This document shows, piece by piece, positions 1 to 14,359 of a DNA stretch of 64,000 nt. Origin of the DNA: Engraulis encrasicolus (taxonomy: Eukaryota > Chordata > Actinopteri > Clupeiformes > Engraulidae). How positions within the stretch are numbered: the stretch's first letter is position 1; the number at the start of each line of letters is the position of its first letter. Location: positions 19,281,528 through 19,345,527 of the forward strand of contig NC_085880.1 in NCBI RefSeq assembly GCF_034702125.1. The letters run 5' to 3'. Both the position numbers and the translations under genes were made by a program. A model generated the notes under the pieces. The model was not told the origin of the DNA. It did no database searches and was given only the letters and a program-made list of their open reading frames with translations.

Positions 1-1010
1 CCTTGAAGACATGCCTCGTGCAGGTCGCCCCTCAGTTCTGAGTTCAAGGGCCAAGGACCTCATTCGCAAGGCCAAGGGAAAAAAGAGACACCAATCCTGC
101 CGCAGACTCAGTCGAAGACTGAAGAATCTTGGGGAAGCAGTCTCTAAGAACACCAATCCATCGTTTTCTGACTGAGAAAATGGGTCTGAGAGCATTCCAA
201 AAGACAGCGGATTCCTCTCCTTACCAAACTGCAAAAGGAGAAGCGACTTGCTTTTGCGAAGAGGTATGTTAAAATGACCCCAAGATAATGGAAATTTTGG
301 GGTTTTTTCTCTGATGAGTGCCCTCTCTACTTATTTCCAATCTCCTAATAGTCAAAATGACCGCATTTATACTGACAATCGAATAAAAGTGCCACCTTCT
401 GAACAGGTCAAGTTCAGCCCCATGTGATGGTTTGGGGGGCAATGTCATCTTCAGGGCTGTCAGAATTGCATGGTGTACCCCAGGGCACCACCATCAATGC
501 TGAGTATTATGTTAAGAGCATTCTCCAGCCAGTGCTACTTCCTATTCTCACCAGAAAGAAGAAATCAGGCCCTGTCACAGGTAGGAAGATGTTCAACAGG
601 CGTTCGGAAATGGTCTTCGTGCAAGATGGTGCCCCTGCACACACTGCTAAAACAACTCAGCAGTGGTGTTCTGAGCAGCTTCCTGGCTTTCTGAGCAAAG
701 TGGAATGGCCACCCAACTCCCCGAACCTCAACCCGATTGAGAACTGCTGGGGTATCCTGAACAGTCGGGTCTTCCACAGCCCACCTCCTACCACCATGAA
801 GCAGCTCACTGCGAGGGCTGTGCGGGAGTGGGGCAACATTGAGCCTTCCATTCTGAAGAACTTAGTGCATTCTATGCCCGACAGGCTGAAGGCAGTAATT
901 AAGATGCGGGGGGGACACACTGGCTTTTGAATAAATGCATTTTGTTGAATATTCACAATCTGAGTTGACTTTTTCTGCGGTGCACAAACTTATGGGACAC
1001 GGTGTAGACC
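1..1010 (+). pseudogene. Decayed Tc1/mariner-type transposase, cut by the left window edge
   Basis: The start shows a helix-turn-helix part in translation (PRAGRPSVLSSRAKDLI) and a broken first catalytic block (FSDECPLY near 311-333) with stop codons around it. The longest intact stretch is 424-930. It has MVWGAMSS, the second acidic block VFVQDGAPAHTA and the third SPNLNPIENCWG. I count 37 residues between the second D and the E, which would suit a DD37E-type Tc1/mariner family rather than classic DD34E, but an error of one is possible. A probable right terminal repeat follows (about 975-1008, ending in cacggtgtag). The element is dead because of the frameshifts and stops upstream of 424. 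Confidence 0.85.
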
Positions 1011-2189
1011 ATTATCAAAAAATGCTCCATCTTGTTTGGATAGACATACGAATACTTTAAAATAATATCTCTAAAACAAATATTTTTAACACAGATAAAC
1101 ATACTGCGTGCAGAGCAAGCTCATCAAAGTAGCCTACCTTTGATTTATTTTTCTGTTACACACATTTCACAGTGACCTTTCTTTAAATAATGTACTCTAA
1201 GCCTTTCATTAAATCAAAATAAGGCATAACAGAACTGATGTGTTTTAGGATGGTCTTGACCAGACAGTGGCAAATCAAAGCTAAAATGTTATGCTGGTCT
1301 GTGATTTCCCAAGAAGACTCAATTTGGTGAGGAAGGGCAACACTTTTGTCATTATGGACATGACAAAGAAGACCAAGTCTGGCAACAAGTTGTGTACGTA
1401 ATATGGGCCTAATAATAATATGGTAAATCATCTTCAATCAACTGTGTATTTATGTATATTTAGACTGCTACACCAGCACCCCAGGTTCGGTTCCGGCCGG
1501 AGGTCATTTGCCCAACCTTCCCCATCTTTCTCTCCCAAACTCATTTCCTGTCTCTGTGTAACTTTCCTGTCACAATAAAAGTATAAAAAGCCTCCAAAAA
1601 ATATAATAAAGGAGGTGCATTAGCACATCGCCATAGCTTGATTGAACCAAAAAGGCTGTGTTTATGTCCAGGCTCAAGAGGACCCTGCCATGTTGTCCCC
1701 GATGTTTAATGGTCCATATTGTGTACTTTGAGGGGCCAAATACCTTCTTTTCCACTCACAAAAACGACCCTTTAGCTGAGAGCTGATGATGATTTGTAGT
1801 TATGGTTCAGTGGATTGCTCTAGCTCCTTTCAAGACTAACGGTGTGGACAAATGTGCTGTACTGCCACATGTTCACAAAACCACAGTGGTGTAGGCTACC
1901 TTTGGTGGGTCTTAAAATCGTTTGAGGAGTGTTCTTATGGAAAGCATAACAGATGATGTAGTTCTTTATTGCGCGTGTGCGTGTGTGTGCGTGTGTGTGC
2001 GTGTGCGCTCACATGCTAAAATCCAATACATACAGTACAAACACAGCAACATTCCAACATCACACTCACCCTTTTCACAAACCACTACAAATAATATGAA
2101 TACTACCTCTATAGCCTACATACAGTACAAACACATCGCCACAAATAAACCTCACTGTCAGTGGGGGTCCATTTCTTCTCCAGGTTTCA
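1011..2189. other. Intergenic stretch without a recognisable gene
   Basis: I see no coding signal here. It contains a SINE-like fragment at about 1465-1605 (B-box-like gttcggttccgg, then a tail with cacaataaaag) and a short interrupted (GT)n at 1975-2008. Confidence 0.6.
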
Positions 2190-2197
2190 TGCGTGCC

Positions 2198-2441
2198 CAG
2201 GACTGAGGGAGAAATAGGGCCCAGGCACTTTTGGCTTAAAGGGGCCCCTCATAATTAGCGGCGCAGAACTGACTCACCGGTGGGCCGCGCACCCTCCTGG
2301 GCCCCTATTTACAGAAATGTAAAAAAAATACAGTATATTAATGTTTAGGTTTTTTTTAATTATGAAAATAGGGGCCCACAAGGCTGCAGTGCAGGGCCCA
2401 CTGGGAAATGCCCACTATGCCAGATGGCCAGTCCAGCCCTG
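2198..2441. mobile_element. hAT-type MITE with perfect 8-bp target duplication
   Basis: The ends are inverted (left caggactgaggg, diverged; right ccagtccagccctg). The element is flanked on both sides by TGCGTGCC (2190-2197 and 2442-2449). An 8-bp duplication and CAGGG-type ends point to the hAT superfamily. A second copy of the same family lies at 14047-14359. No coding capacity. Confidence 0.85.
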
Positions 2442-3546
2442 TGCGTGCCAATTTGCACTGCCTTTCCAATTACCTGGGACCCCAATGGGCTCCACTGTGT
2501 AGATCAATGGGAGCCCACTGCACTCTTTGCTTCTCTCTCGCCACGCTCTTCGCTTCTCTCCTCTACCCACTCATTTCTTTTCCTGTCAATTCTAATCTCA
2601 CGGCCCAGGTGAGATGTTATAGGCCCCGTCCGGGCCCTTTGTGTTTATGATTAGGCTGGCTCGGCTAGACGCACTTGACTTGTTGCCCTCCCTCCCAGCC
2701 TCTGAAAAACACGTGCCCTGGTGTGGGTTTTTCTTTCTTAAAAGACTTTGTGTTTGCTTCACCAACAACGGCTGTTTGGTATAGGGCCGCTAGACTAGAG
2801 CGTCATATACTGGTCACGCTGTTTGAGCAGCTCCAGTAGATAGTGAGTACTGGTCTGATATGAGGACACAGTGAATGACCAACGTGCTACACAGTTAAAT
2901 ATTCTAACACTTAAAGAGTACTCTGGGGCCAAATACACTCCAGAAGATGTTGGCTCAACTCTCTTAAGTGTTGAATTAACACTGTATTTTCTTTCATTAT
3001 GTATGAACATGCTTGAATCTCTGAAAATGCAAAATGCTTGGGTGCTGCTATTGTGTACAGCAGAGGTGGGCAAACTCAGGCCCGGGGGGCCACATGCGGC
3101 CAGCTGAGCCATTTCATGTGGCCCGCAGAGCCTTTCCCAAGAAAGCGACACTTTTAAAAAGTGTATCTCCCAAGATTCTTAAAGTCAAGTCAAGTCAAGT
3201 TGGTTTTATTGTCAATTTCTTTACATGCACTGGTCATACAAAGAATTTGAAATCACATTTCTTGCTTTCCCATGCAGACATAGACTAATCTAGGTAAGGA
3301 CATAGACAGTATAGACATAGACAGTACTCATACATGGACATAAGACAGTATGGACATAGACAGTGCTCATACAGACATTTAAAGTGCAAGACTGGACAAC
3401 AGAAGACTTGAAGAGAACATACATTAAGAGGAGGTATTTGTTGTGCTTTTTCTAAAAGTCCTTTATAGCGTTCTGACATAGTAATAGTAGCATTTTGAAG
3501 AAAAATAAATATTCAAATAGGTCTATCAAGAACACCAACAGCAGTG

Positions 3547-5070
<1,524 letters not shown>

Positions 5071-5091
5071 TGTTTGGGTTTAGTGCAGAAA

Positions 5092-5194
<103 letters not shown>

Positions 5195-5294
5195 ATGTTT
5201 TGAGTTAGTGCAGGTTGAAAGTTCAGTCACAAATATAGTAGTGCAGGTGGAATGTTCAGTTGCAGATATGGTGGTGGGGATGAGGGGGGGGGTG

Positions 5295-6635
5295 TCAGTG
5301 GCCTGGCTGGCTAGAGGCTGACAGTGGAGGGAGAGTGGGTTGAGTGTTCAGTATCTTGATTGCTTGGTGCATTGAGCTGCTTGCAAGCCTGGTGGTACGG
5401 GAACGGAGGCGCCTGTACCTCTTTCCAGAGGGCAGGAGGCTGAACAGTTTGTGTGCAGGGTGGCTTGTGTCTTTGATGATCATCAGTGCTTTCCGGGTGA
5501 GGCGTGTGGTGTAAATGTCCTGCAGGGAGGGGAGTGGTACTCCAATGATCTTCTTCGCTGTGTTCACAACACGCTGGAGTGTCTTCCTGTTTTTCTCCGT
5601 GCAGCTTCCTCCCCACACTGTGATGCAGCTGGACACAACGCTCTCTATGGTTCCTTTGTAGAATGTTGTCATGATGGAGGGTGTAGCACTTGCCTTCTTT
5701 AGTTTGCGCAAGAAGTAGAGACGCTGATGGGCCTTCTTCGCCAGTGATGTAGTGATGGTGGTCCAAGAGAGGTCGTCGCTGATGTGCACTCCAAGGAAAT
5801 TGGTGCTGCTCACTCTCTCCACAGCATCACCGTCGATGGTCAGTGGTGGCAGTTGTTTTTGGACCCTCTGAAAGTTGACAACAATCTCCTTGGTCTTGTT
5901 GACATTCAGCAGGAGGTTGTTGTCTTTGCACCATCTGGCCAGCAGGTCTACTTCTTCTCTGTAGTGAGTCTCATCGCCCTTGGTGATGAGGCCCACCAGT
6001 GTTGTGTCATCCGCAAACTTCACTAGATGGTTAGTGCTGTGGGTCGTTGTGCAGTCATGTGTCAGCAGCGTGAACAGTAGGGGGCTGAGAACACAACCTT
6101 GCGGAGCCCCCGTGCTCAGGGTCAGGGTGCTTGAGGTGTTATTCCCTACCCGTACTGCTTGTGGTCTCTGCATCAGGAAGTCCAGCAGCCAGTTGCAGAG
6201 GGATGTGCTGAAACCTTGTTTGTCCAGTTTTCTGATGAGTTGTTGTGGTATTATGGTATTGAATGCTGAACTGAAGTCAATGAACAGCATTCTCACATAT
6301 GAGTCTTTATTGTCCAAGTGGGTGAGGGCTGGATGGAGGGCAGAGCAAATTGCATCCTCCGTGGATCGCTTGGCTCGGTATGCGAACTGGTAGGGGTCCA
6401 GGGTGGGGGGTAGGGTGGCTTTGATGTGTGACAGGACTAGCCGTTCGAAGCACTTCATGATTATGGGCGTCAGTGCTACAGGACGGTAGTCATTGAAGCA
6501 TGATGGTGATGATTTCTTCGGCACGGGTATGATGGTAGCAGCTTTGAAAAGTGATGGGATGACTGCTTGCTCCAGAGAGATGTTAAAGATGTCTGTGAAG
6601 ACATCCTTCAGCTCTTCTGCACAATCCTTCAACAC
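5295..6635 (-). pseudogene. Reverse transcriptase ORF fragment of the L2-like LINE
   Basis: An uninterrupted 446-residue frame holds the RT finger and palm motifs in order: [19 protein letters not shown], palm motif [13 protein letters not shown], motif [14 protein letters not shown], the catalytic [10 protein letters not shown], and the C-terminal [17 protein letters not shown] typical of L2/CR1-type fish LINEs. The frame is broken upstream (about 6640-6660), where the preceding LINE coding sequence continues in another frame. The endonuclease domain is absent. It lies inside the hAT element at 3061-7186. Confidence 0.85.
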
Positions 6636-7209
6636 TCCAGCCAGGTATGTTGTCTGGGCCAGCTGCTTTGCTTGGGTTGATGGTGGCCAGTGTCCTCTTC
6701 ACACTGGCAGAGGACAGGTACAGGGGTTGATCATGGGGGGGAGGGGGAGTTTTCTGTGGATGAGTGTCATTTTGTGCTTCAAAACGGGCAAAGAAACTGT
6801 TCAGATCGTTTAGCAGAGAGGTGTTGTTGTCACAGCTTCGTGGTGCAGGCTTATAGTCCGTGATGGCCTGTATGCCCTGCCACAGGCTCTGTGCATCTCT
6901 GCTGTCTTTGAAGTGTGTTGTTATTTTGTCCGAGTATTCCTTTTTTGCTTTCCTGATGCCCTGGGACAGGTTTGCCCTTGCTGTTTTTTAAATGACAACT
7001 TGTGGGTTTGAGATTAATGAAAGATACATTCTGTTGCATGCAACATTGTAAAAATCCATCGTTATGTCAGTGTATATTATTTCTTATTATTGGCACGCAA
7101 GTTGCATGTAACATCTGGCCCTTCGGTCAATATTCTAAACCCAATATGGCCCTTGAGCCAAAATACACTGTAATTGTCCACCCCTGGTGTGCAGTGCTAC
7201 AGTGTACAC

Positions 7210-7416
7210 CAGTGTTTCCCAACCAGGGGTACGTGTACCACTAGGGGTACGCGAGCACACCTCAGGGGGTACGCGGAAAAATGTAATAATAGCAAATATA
7301 TTGAGTGTAGTCACATTGGAATAGAGGAACAGAGCATGTGTGAGGGCGAGGGGGTACTCATCATATGACAAAATGGCTTAGGGGGTACGCAGGACAAAAA
7401 AGGTTGGGAAACACTG
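7210..7416. mobile_element. hAT-type MITE with perfect 8-bp target duplication
   Basis: The terminal inverted repeats are cagtgtttcccaacc and ggttgggaaacactg. They are flanked by GTGTACAC at 7202-7209 and 7417-7424. The interior repeats the word 'gggggtacgc'. The element is 24 bp from the end of the outer hAT element. Confidence 0.9.
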
Positions 7417-7963
7417 GTGTACACTACTGTGTGCAAATGGTGAACCCAAACACAAATGCAAAATCAGAAAGTGAATGTAGGCTAATGACATTCACTATCA
7501 GCACTACAATAAACACATGTGGTGGCATAGTCATGCTGCTGAAGTCCAGATAATGAGTGCTGTTATCTGATATTAAGACAGAGCCTTGCCAAGCTGTCAG
7601 ATAAGAACGTGCTGTTCGGAAGATTAGGAACATTCTTGGACTTCCGAATGTCATTGAAGGTGCAAATGCCCGTCCTGCTGTTGATGCAAGTGCTGTAGAA
7701 TTCATATTAAATCAATAGCCTATTAATGCTTTTATTGATGCAAATACATTAATATAATAACATTCACGATCGACATTGCTACAAACATACATGATACAGG
7801 TTTCATAGTAGTGTGGAGAGAATGCATTCTATCTATCATATGATTTTATATCATGGTGTATTTTGGTGTTTGTATAAATTACATACATTGCTACAGTTGA
7901 TAATGCATTTCACTTTGGCCAAAATATCAACAAAACAAACCCTGAAACCCTTGAAGATCTCAA

Positions 7964-8277
7964 AGTTTTCCAGAGTAGGGTAAGACAGCAGTAATATAAA
8001 AGTTTTCCAGAGTATAGGGTAAGACAGGGCAGTAATATTTAAAGTTTTCCAGAGTATGGTAAGACAGGGCACTAATATCAACGTTTTCCAGAGTAGGATA
8101 AGACAGCAGTAATATAAAAGTTTTGCAGAGTAGGGTAAGACAGGGCAGTAATATAAACATTTCCAGAGTAGGGTAAGACAGGGCAGTAATATTAAAGTTT
8201 TCCAGAGTATAGGGTAAGACAGGGCAGTAATATAAAAGTTTTATAGAGTAGGGTAAGACAGGGCAGTAACGTAAAAG
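7964..8277. repeat. Minisatellite, about eight units of 37-41 bp
   Basis: The unit reads roughly gttttccagagtagggtaag followed by acagggcagtaatataaaa. Units differ by small indels (gagtagggt or gagtatagggt) and point changes. A frame crosses it on the minus strand (150 aa), but the repeat makes coding unlikely. Confidence 0.9.
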
Positions 8278-8439
8278 GGGGTCAAAAGTGTCTTGCCAGG
8301 TCACTGTAATCAGCAGAGCAGACGCACATGCTTTCATCTGATAATGCAAAAACACACTGTGCTCTGGGTTTTCCTCACCAGTGCCCTTGGGGAAATAATA
8401 TGTGCACATCAAACAGGCTACTGCAAAAAAAGGTTTCAG

Positions 8440-8600
<161 letters not shown>

Positions 8601-8705
8601 CATTTTTTAATCGACTATAATGTTAGTATAATAATGTTGACGGTCAATAATGCAAAACGTGCAGTCTTAACAAATTGATTTAAAACACAATTTAAAAAAA
8701 AAAAA

Positions 8706-8912
8706 CATTTTAGTGCGGAGTACTGCTCTGCCGAAGTTCGATTCCATTGTTTTCCGCGGACATCTGTCGACTGGCGATTAGGGACGAGTTCTATTTTGTC
8801 GGAGCCACCCATTGATTATCCATGCTCTGCTGTCGTGAAATTGTCTGTGGGGTTGGAAGTGAAAGTGCTCCGCAGTGCTGTTGGAACCGATGTGTGGAGG
8901 GAGGCCCTTAGC
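8706..8912. mobile_element. MITE fragment, same family as 57181-57449
   Basis: It shares 'gaagttcgattccattg', 'ttctattttgtcggagcc' and 'gaaagtgctccgcagtgctg' in the same order as the copy at 57181-57449. Its ends are worn (tttagtgcggag and gaggccctta). Confidence 0.65.
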
Positions 8913-9639
8913 AAATGGATTTAAAACACAATTAAAACAAAAAAACTTTTTTTTATGAATTTTAAAGTACATAATCAACAGTGCCCCAGTCTATCGTGTT
9001 TGTGGCACTGTGTAAAGTTTAAAAGGGGACTCACAACAGAAATCCTGCAAATGACTTTTGCAAAGGTCATAGCTAAGAGCCACATTAAACTTTAACATTT
9101 TTAACATCCAGGTCTTGATATTCCACACATTGCGAATGAACAGTTTCCCGAAATAGCACAGGTGTAATTACCTCTTTGGAGATTTTTAAATTATGAATCA
9201 AAGTAGAATTTCCAGACCATTTCACTAATGGGCTTCATGAAGATCATTCTTGTGGTACTGAGCTTTTGAAGACATTTGTACAGGTATGACTAACAATCAT
9301 CACTCCTGTATTGTGCTGTTTCAATTTTCTTTGACTCCTTTCCTTTCTTTTTACTTTCATTTCTTTGTGAAGCACATTGAATTGCATCTGTGTATGAAAT
9401 GCGCTATAAAAAATAAATTTGCCATTGCCTTGCATTTGCTGTGTTCTTGTATTATCTGATGTAAAATAAGATGAAGTAAGTTCTTTGTTAGTGGAATTTT
9501 GTTATATTGAATAATATTGTTCCATAATGCTATGACTGTATGCATCACCTTGTCAAAAAAGGTTGATTATTTTTCAGTTGGAAGTGCTATGCTGTTGAGA
9601 AGTACAAACAATAACAACCCTTTCAAGAGGTGGAAGAGA

Positions 9640-9912
9640 AAGGGGTAGGCAGTTAGAGCGTCACACTTGTAGCCCAAAGGTTGACAGTTCGACTCCCGAC
9701 CCGCCAGGTTGGTGCTCTCCCCCATCCTCCATGACTGAGGTACCTTGGCCTGAGCATACCGCGTCCGGACACACTGCTCCCTTGGGGCGCTATTGGGGGC
9801 TGCCCCCTTGCATGGGTGAGAAATAAATGCATAAATGCTGTGGAGTGCTGTGTTACGATAACAATGGGAGTTGGAGTTTCCCAGTTGGGCTTCCACTTCA
9901 CTTCGCTTTCAA
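9640..9912 (+). mobile_element. tRNA-derived SINE, family A
   Basis: The left end looks like a pol III promoter: an A-box-like 'ggcagttagagcgtcaca' and a B-box-like 'cagttcgactcccgac'. The body contains 'ctcccccatcctccatgac' and 'cttggggcgctattgggg'. The right end is 'gtttcccagttgggcttc'. Minus-strand copies lie at 44168-44475 and 52218-52568. Confidence 0.75.
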
Positions 9913-10792
9913 CAGGTAGAAGAGAGAGAGGAGGGTGATTGTCATGGTTACTCTCATTGTGGAGGCTAATTAGAAGGGCATCAGCAGGGTGTGAGGTCGG
10001 TCATTGTGTGAGCAAGGACAAGGTAAATGCTAAAGCAATCAAACAGTCAATGGTCTATTAAAAAGTCATCTGGCAGCAGGATTGGCCTTCCTTGCCCTTA
10101 TCATTACCTCAGCCGAGTCTCCACATCTGATCCCATCATTACATACCATGATGAGCAGCATATGTGTGCGCACAGATAGGGACGAGGTGGTGCTTACAGT
10201 AAGCACCTGCCCCTTTGCCCTATGCTAGACAAAATTGCCCTTTTTGAAAGTTCTTTTCTGAAAGTTTTTTTGTCACAATGTACGGTGGTAAATGTTGAAT
10301 GATAATCTACAAATGGCGTGTGACATCTGATTTTGGGTTTTTTCCCCCAAGGAAATTATTTCCTGTCTCTCCAATAAGCAATACATTTTAAGCCCCCACC
10401 AACATTATATTATAAATTGTTATGAATTTGAATAGCATAGGAAATGAACACATATCCCTCTTTGTTTTATCTCACCAGTCACCTTTCCTTTGATTCTGCG
10501 CAGCGCAGCGATCGTGAAATCAGTCTGCGCGAGTACTGCTGTTGCTTGGGGGGGCATCCAGACCCTCCGAAGGGGGGAATGATGGGAAAAGTTTGAGAAC
10601 CACTGGCCTACTGTATGGGTGTAGCCTAGTAAGGCAGTTGGACGTCCCACATGCCCCCAATTCCCCCCTTTAGCACCTGCCCACCAAAATGTCTGTGCAC
10701 ACCAGTGATGAGCAGCCAGTTCACTCTGCACAAACCGATGTATCAAGCAAGCCGCTGTCACAGATCTGGTGTCCCCATAAGAAGTGCTTACT

Positions 10793-10985
10793 CCAGGGGG
10801 CGCTGTGGCATAGGGCGCCAAGCCCGCTACATTTGGGCTTGCATGCCCACCCACGGGGACCCCGGTTCGAGTCCGGCCGGGGTCATTTCCCAATCCTCCC
10901 CTGTCTCTCTGTCCCATTCACTTCCTGTCACCATCTTCGACTGTCCTGTCAAATAAAGGCATAAAAGCCCCTAAAAAAACATTTT
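10793..10985 (+). mobile_element. tRNA-derived SINE, family B
   Basis: A-box-like 'gtggcatagggcgccaag', B-box 'ccggttcgagtccggc', then 'catttcccaatcctcccc', 'cttcctgtcaccatcttc' and an A-rich tail after 'aataaaggcataaaagcc'. Related copies: 12625-12812 and 47893-48047 (minus), 16265-16395 and 21460-21625 (plus). Confidence 0.75.
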
Positions 10986-11607
10986 AAAAAAAAAAGAAGT
11001 GCTTACTCCAGATGTGATAAACACAGCGATAGGTCAAAGCTAAATTGTATTAATCTAAATTAAAGAGTGACATTTACACTTACAATCACCATTGGTTCTG
11101 ACATCAGGGTCCTGTCCTGTCCAAGGACTACAGATGAAAATGACCCTTGTGGCTATAATCTGCCTCAATTGAATGTTGTGCACTGTCCCTGTCAGATAAA
11201 CATGAAACTTTGACTTAAATTTAAATAGTTTTTACCGACAGCAGATAGTCTGTCACACCTGTCAGATGTTCAGTTCCTTATATGCTGGTAGACAGGAAAG
11301 TTATTACCTCCAGGCTAGACAGCATTATATATCCAGACATGCCAACGCCTTTAGATGCTATCACAACCACAATCTGTAACTGCTTTTGGACTGCTATTTG
11401 CAAAAGGCTCGAGTCACATTGACAGATGTAATACTGGTGGTCGATGCCTGCTGGCGCGATGTCCAATGTCTGGCGATGCCGTTGTCTGTCTTGAAGATAT
11501 TGATCAGTCTGTCTTGTTCTGCAAAAGAAAGTAAAGGCAGGTTGTATTTCACTGGGGGGGTTGAGAAAGTTTTGGTGTCACGCCGATCTAACAGGTGGAA
11601 GCCAAGT

Positions 11608-12290
11608 TCCTTGCTGATTATAGAATAGAATAGAATAGAATAGAATAGAATAGAATATATTTGTAATTGTAACCAGAGGCGGACTTTCCATTAGACAAAC
11701 CTAGGCAATTGCCTAGGAACCCTGATCAAATTAGTCCTCCATAGGGGCCACAGCTATCACACCAGTCATGGTAGACACACAGAAAAAGTAGTCTTCATCT
11801 TAATTTGAGACTTATGTAAGGTAATCGAAAACATATATGAGAGAAAACACTAAAGTAGGACCAAAACACAGAATTCTTTTGATGGCCCTATGTTTTTTAT
11901 TTCGCCTAGCGTCCCAAAATGACTAGATCCACCCCTGATCGTAGCACATACAAACGAAATTAAGCATTCCTTATTTATTGAAGCAATAAATAATTTAATA
12001 TATATATATATATATAATGTAGAAATAAAAACTATGCCTTGGAAGCAGAATTTAGTGCAGTAATGACAGCTGGGTAAAAGCTGTTTTTTCAGTCTATTTG
12101 TCCTGATTTACATGGATCTGTACCTATACTGCCAGATCAGCAGTTCAAACTGGTTGTGGCCTGGGTGTGGTGAATCTCTTAGAATTGACTTGGCCTTTTT
12201 TAGGCAACGGGTGCTGTAAAGGCCCTCCAGAGAGGGAAGAGAAGAAGTACAGCACCGTGCATCCCCTGCAAAAATGCTTCACATTATTCT
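11608..12290 (-). mobile_element. LINE 3'-end fragment with (TAGAA)n tail, interrupted by a MITE
   Basis: A tandem tagaa tail (about 11619-11656) is followed, after the MITE at 11674-11937, by 'gctgggtaaaagctgttttt', 'gtggcctgggtgtggtgaat' and 'gtaaaggccctccagag'. These resemble the region beyond the RT of fish LINEs read on the minus strand. Family not determined. Confidence 0.5.
11674..11937. mobile_element. hAT-like MITE
   Basis: The ends are cagaggcggactttcc and ggatccacccctg-like (gatccacccctg). The 8-bp flanks ATTGTAAC and ATCGTAGC differ by two transitions, so the duplication is old or doubtful. Confidence 0.55.
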
Positions 12291-12401
12291 ATTGGTCCAC
12301 TTACTTGCAGTAGGCCTACTTCATTAGTAGTCAAGGCTCTCAAGCAATGTAGGACCAGACATGAAAAATAGGGAAGAAATCTGGTGCCAGGCGGATGGCA
12401 C

Positions 12402-12560
12402 CAGGGGCAGAGCTATAGTGGGGGCGAGCAGGGCATTTGCTCTGGGGCCCAGGGCCCTCCTGTATTGGATGTGGGGGCCCTATTGTGACCTTGGCAGGCC
12501 GTATGGGGGGCCCTATCAGTTTCTTGCAGTGGGGCCCTGTATGTAATTGTTCCGCCACTG
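12402..12560. mobile_element. hAT-like MITE within a larger inverted repeat
   Basis: The ends are caggggcagagctatag and attgttccgccactg. The flanks are GATGGCAC (12394-12401) and GATGGGAC (12561-12568). Outside it, 'gggaagaaatctggtgc' (12371-12387) and 'gcaccagatttcttccc' (about 12587-12603) form a second inverted pair, so this MITE appears to have landed inside an older palindromic element. Confidence 0.7.
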
Positions 12561-12624
12561 GATGGGACCAGAAGAAGACATCCGTGTAGCACCAGATTTC
12601 TTCCCATTTTTTAACATTCGTTTT

Positions 12625-12812
12625 AGGACCTTTTATTAACCTTTATTTGGAAAGGACTGTGAAGAGCTTGACAGGAAACAGGTTGGAGAGAGAGATGGGG
12701 CAGGGGCAGGGTTGGGAAATTACCCAGGCAGGAGTCGAACCTGGGTTCTCATGGGTATGCAAGCCCATATGTGGGGAGCTTAGCACACTGCACCACAGTG
12801 CCCCCAGTAGGG
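12625..12812 (-). mobile_element. SINE family B, minus strand
   Basis: It is the reverse complement of the 10793 copy: 'gacaggaaacaggttggag', 'caggagtcgaacctgggttc' (B box reversed) and 'gcaccacagtgcccccag'. Confidence 0.7.
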
Positions 12813-13320
12813 TGTATTTTATATAGAGAGCAAGACACCATGTAGCCAACAGGTGTAAGGTAAAGGAAAAAAGGAAAGCGCTCCCCGCAGTAACATTTTA
12901 ACAACATGCCTGTCACATTAAGTCAAAGAGCAGGTTTGGGTTGCTTGTGCATGCATTTGGCATCTCTTTATGCATGCACATGCCTTCTAAAGACCCCATG
13001 TGTCTTAATTAAGTACCTTGCGATGCCAAAAGAGGCTCCCATTCTTCAGTCAGGTCACCAGGGGCTCTTAAGTAAACTCCACAAACTGTCAGGCATGCGG
13101 AGATCCACTTTGGCATGCAGAATAATTAGCACTGGCTTGATCTCTCAGCCAGGAGTGCCATTGTTGTGTTGATATGAGCTGCCCGTTGAGATCAGCTACC
13201 AAGCCATTAAAACACATTTCACTACCCAACCTAGGGGTTAGGGTTTTGGTTTGCACTGTGTGTTTTAAAAAAAAAAAATGAAGATAGTTTGGGCTTTCAT
13301 ATCTCTTATTCAGACAGGAC

Positions 13321-13342
13321 GAGAGAGAGAGAGAGAGAGAGG

Positions 13343-13428
<86 letters not shown>
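13321..13428. repeat. (GA)n microsatellite
   Basis: Nearly pure GA with one gggg interruption near 13341. It appears to have grown inside a minus-strand SINE family B copy (flanks 'ttcagacaggac' and 'caggaaatgacc', with 'ctagcccgggtcccc' as its reversed B-box region). Confidence 0.9.
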
Positions 13429-13432
<4 letters not shown>

Positions 13433-13762
13433 TGGTGAATAATCAGGAAATGACCTTTGGTCGGAATCTAGCCCGGGTCCCCACTGTAATGGCACACCAC
13501 CTCAAACCAGGTTTGGTTCTACGGTATTAACAGCCTATCAGTAGCTCATCTCGATGAACCAGCCCATCCGACACAGCCCCATAACCCCTACTTTGCATGT
13601 ACAAGTATCGAGAGGTGTCTCATCAGTGCAGATGTAGAGTTTGTGTTTGTGTGTGTGTGTGTGTTTACATCTTATTTACCTGTGCCGCTCATGGCTTATG
13701 GCTTATAGTCTGCATTTTTTGTGTCTGCACAGCTGAAGTGCGGTCTTCACCCCAATCCGATT

Positions 13763-13927
13763 TATACACACACAAGCACATACACCGATGCACACACACA
13801 TGCTCGTGCATACGCACACGCACACGCACACGCACACACACGCGCACACACACACACGCACACGCACACGCACACACACGCGCACACACACACACACACA
13901 CGCACATGCACACACACATACACACAC
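13763..13927. repeat. Compound (CA)n with CG interruptions
   Basis: Alternating purine-pyrimidine with many 'cacgcaca' units. It could adopt Z-DNA. All frames across it are low-complexity. Confidence 0.9.
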
Positions 13928-14046
13928 TGTGTGTACCTTCCTTCCTTCCATCCATTGCTCAAATATGAGAGCCAGAGGCAAACACGTCAGGTCATTACCC
14001 TGATTGATTTCCCGACTGGTCTGTGCTGGTCTGTGCTGGTCTGTGC

Positions 14047-14359
14047 CAGGGCTGGACTGGGGGAGAAATAGGGCCAGGGCACTTTTGGCTTAAAGGGGGC
14101 CCTCATAATTTCGTAATTGCGGCGTAGAACTGATTCACAGATGGGATGACTGATTCGCCGCACCCTCGTGGGCCCCTATGAAAAACACAAGGGTGCAGGG
14201 GCCACTGGGAAATGCCCGCAATGCACTTTTGGCGTAAAGGGGCCATTCATAATTACCAGCGCACAACAATTTTTTGTTTACATTTCTGAACATAGGGGCC
14301 CACAAGGGTGCGGGGGCCACGGGAAATGCCCGCTATGCCAGGTGGCCAGTCCAGCCCTG
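14047..14359. mobile_element. hAT-type MITE, same family as 2198-2441
   Basis: The ends are cagggctggactggggg and ccagtccagccctg. The flanks are GTCTGTGC (14039-14046) and GTCTGTGT (14360-14367), 7 of 8 identical. It holds a partial internal duplication of 'cacttttggc(t/g)taaaggggcc'. Confidence 0.8.

Noticed and set aside
7964..8277. Regular direct repeats that could be mistaken for a CRISPR array
   Set aside because: Units are contiguous with no unique spacers and vary in length; the genome is eukaryotic. It is a minisatellite.
9640..9760. tRNA-like A and B boxes
   Set aside because: No complete cloverleaf can be folded, and the sequence continues into a SINE body with copies elsewhere. 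The same applies to 10793, 21460 and 52218.
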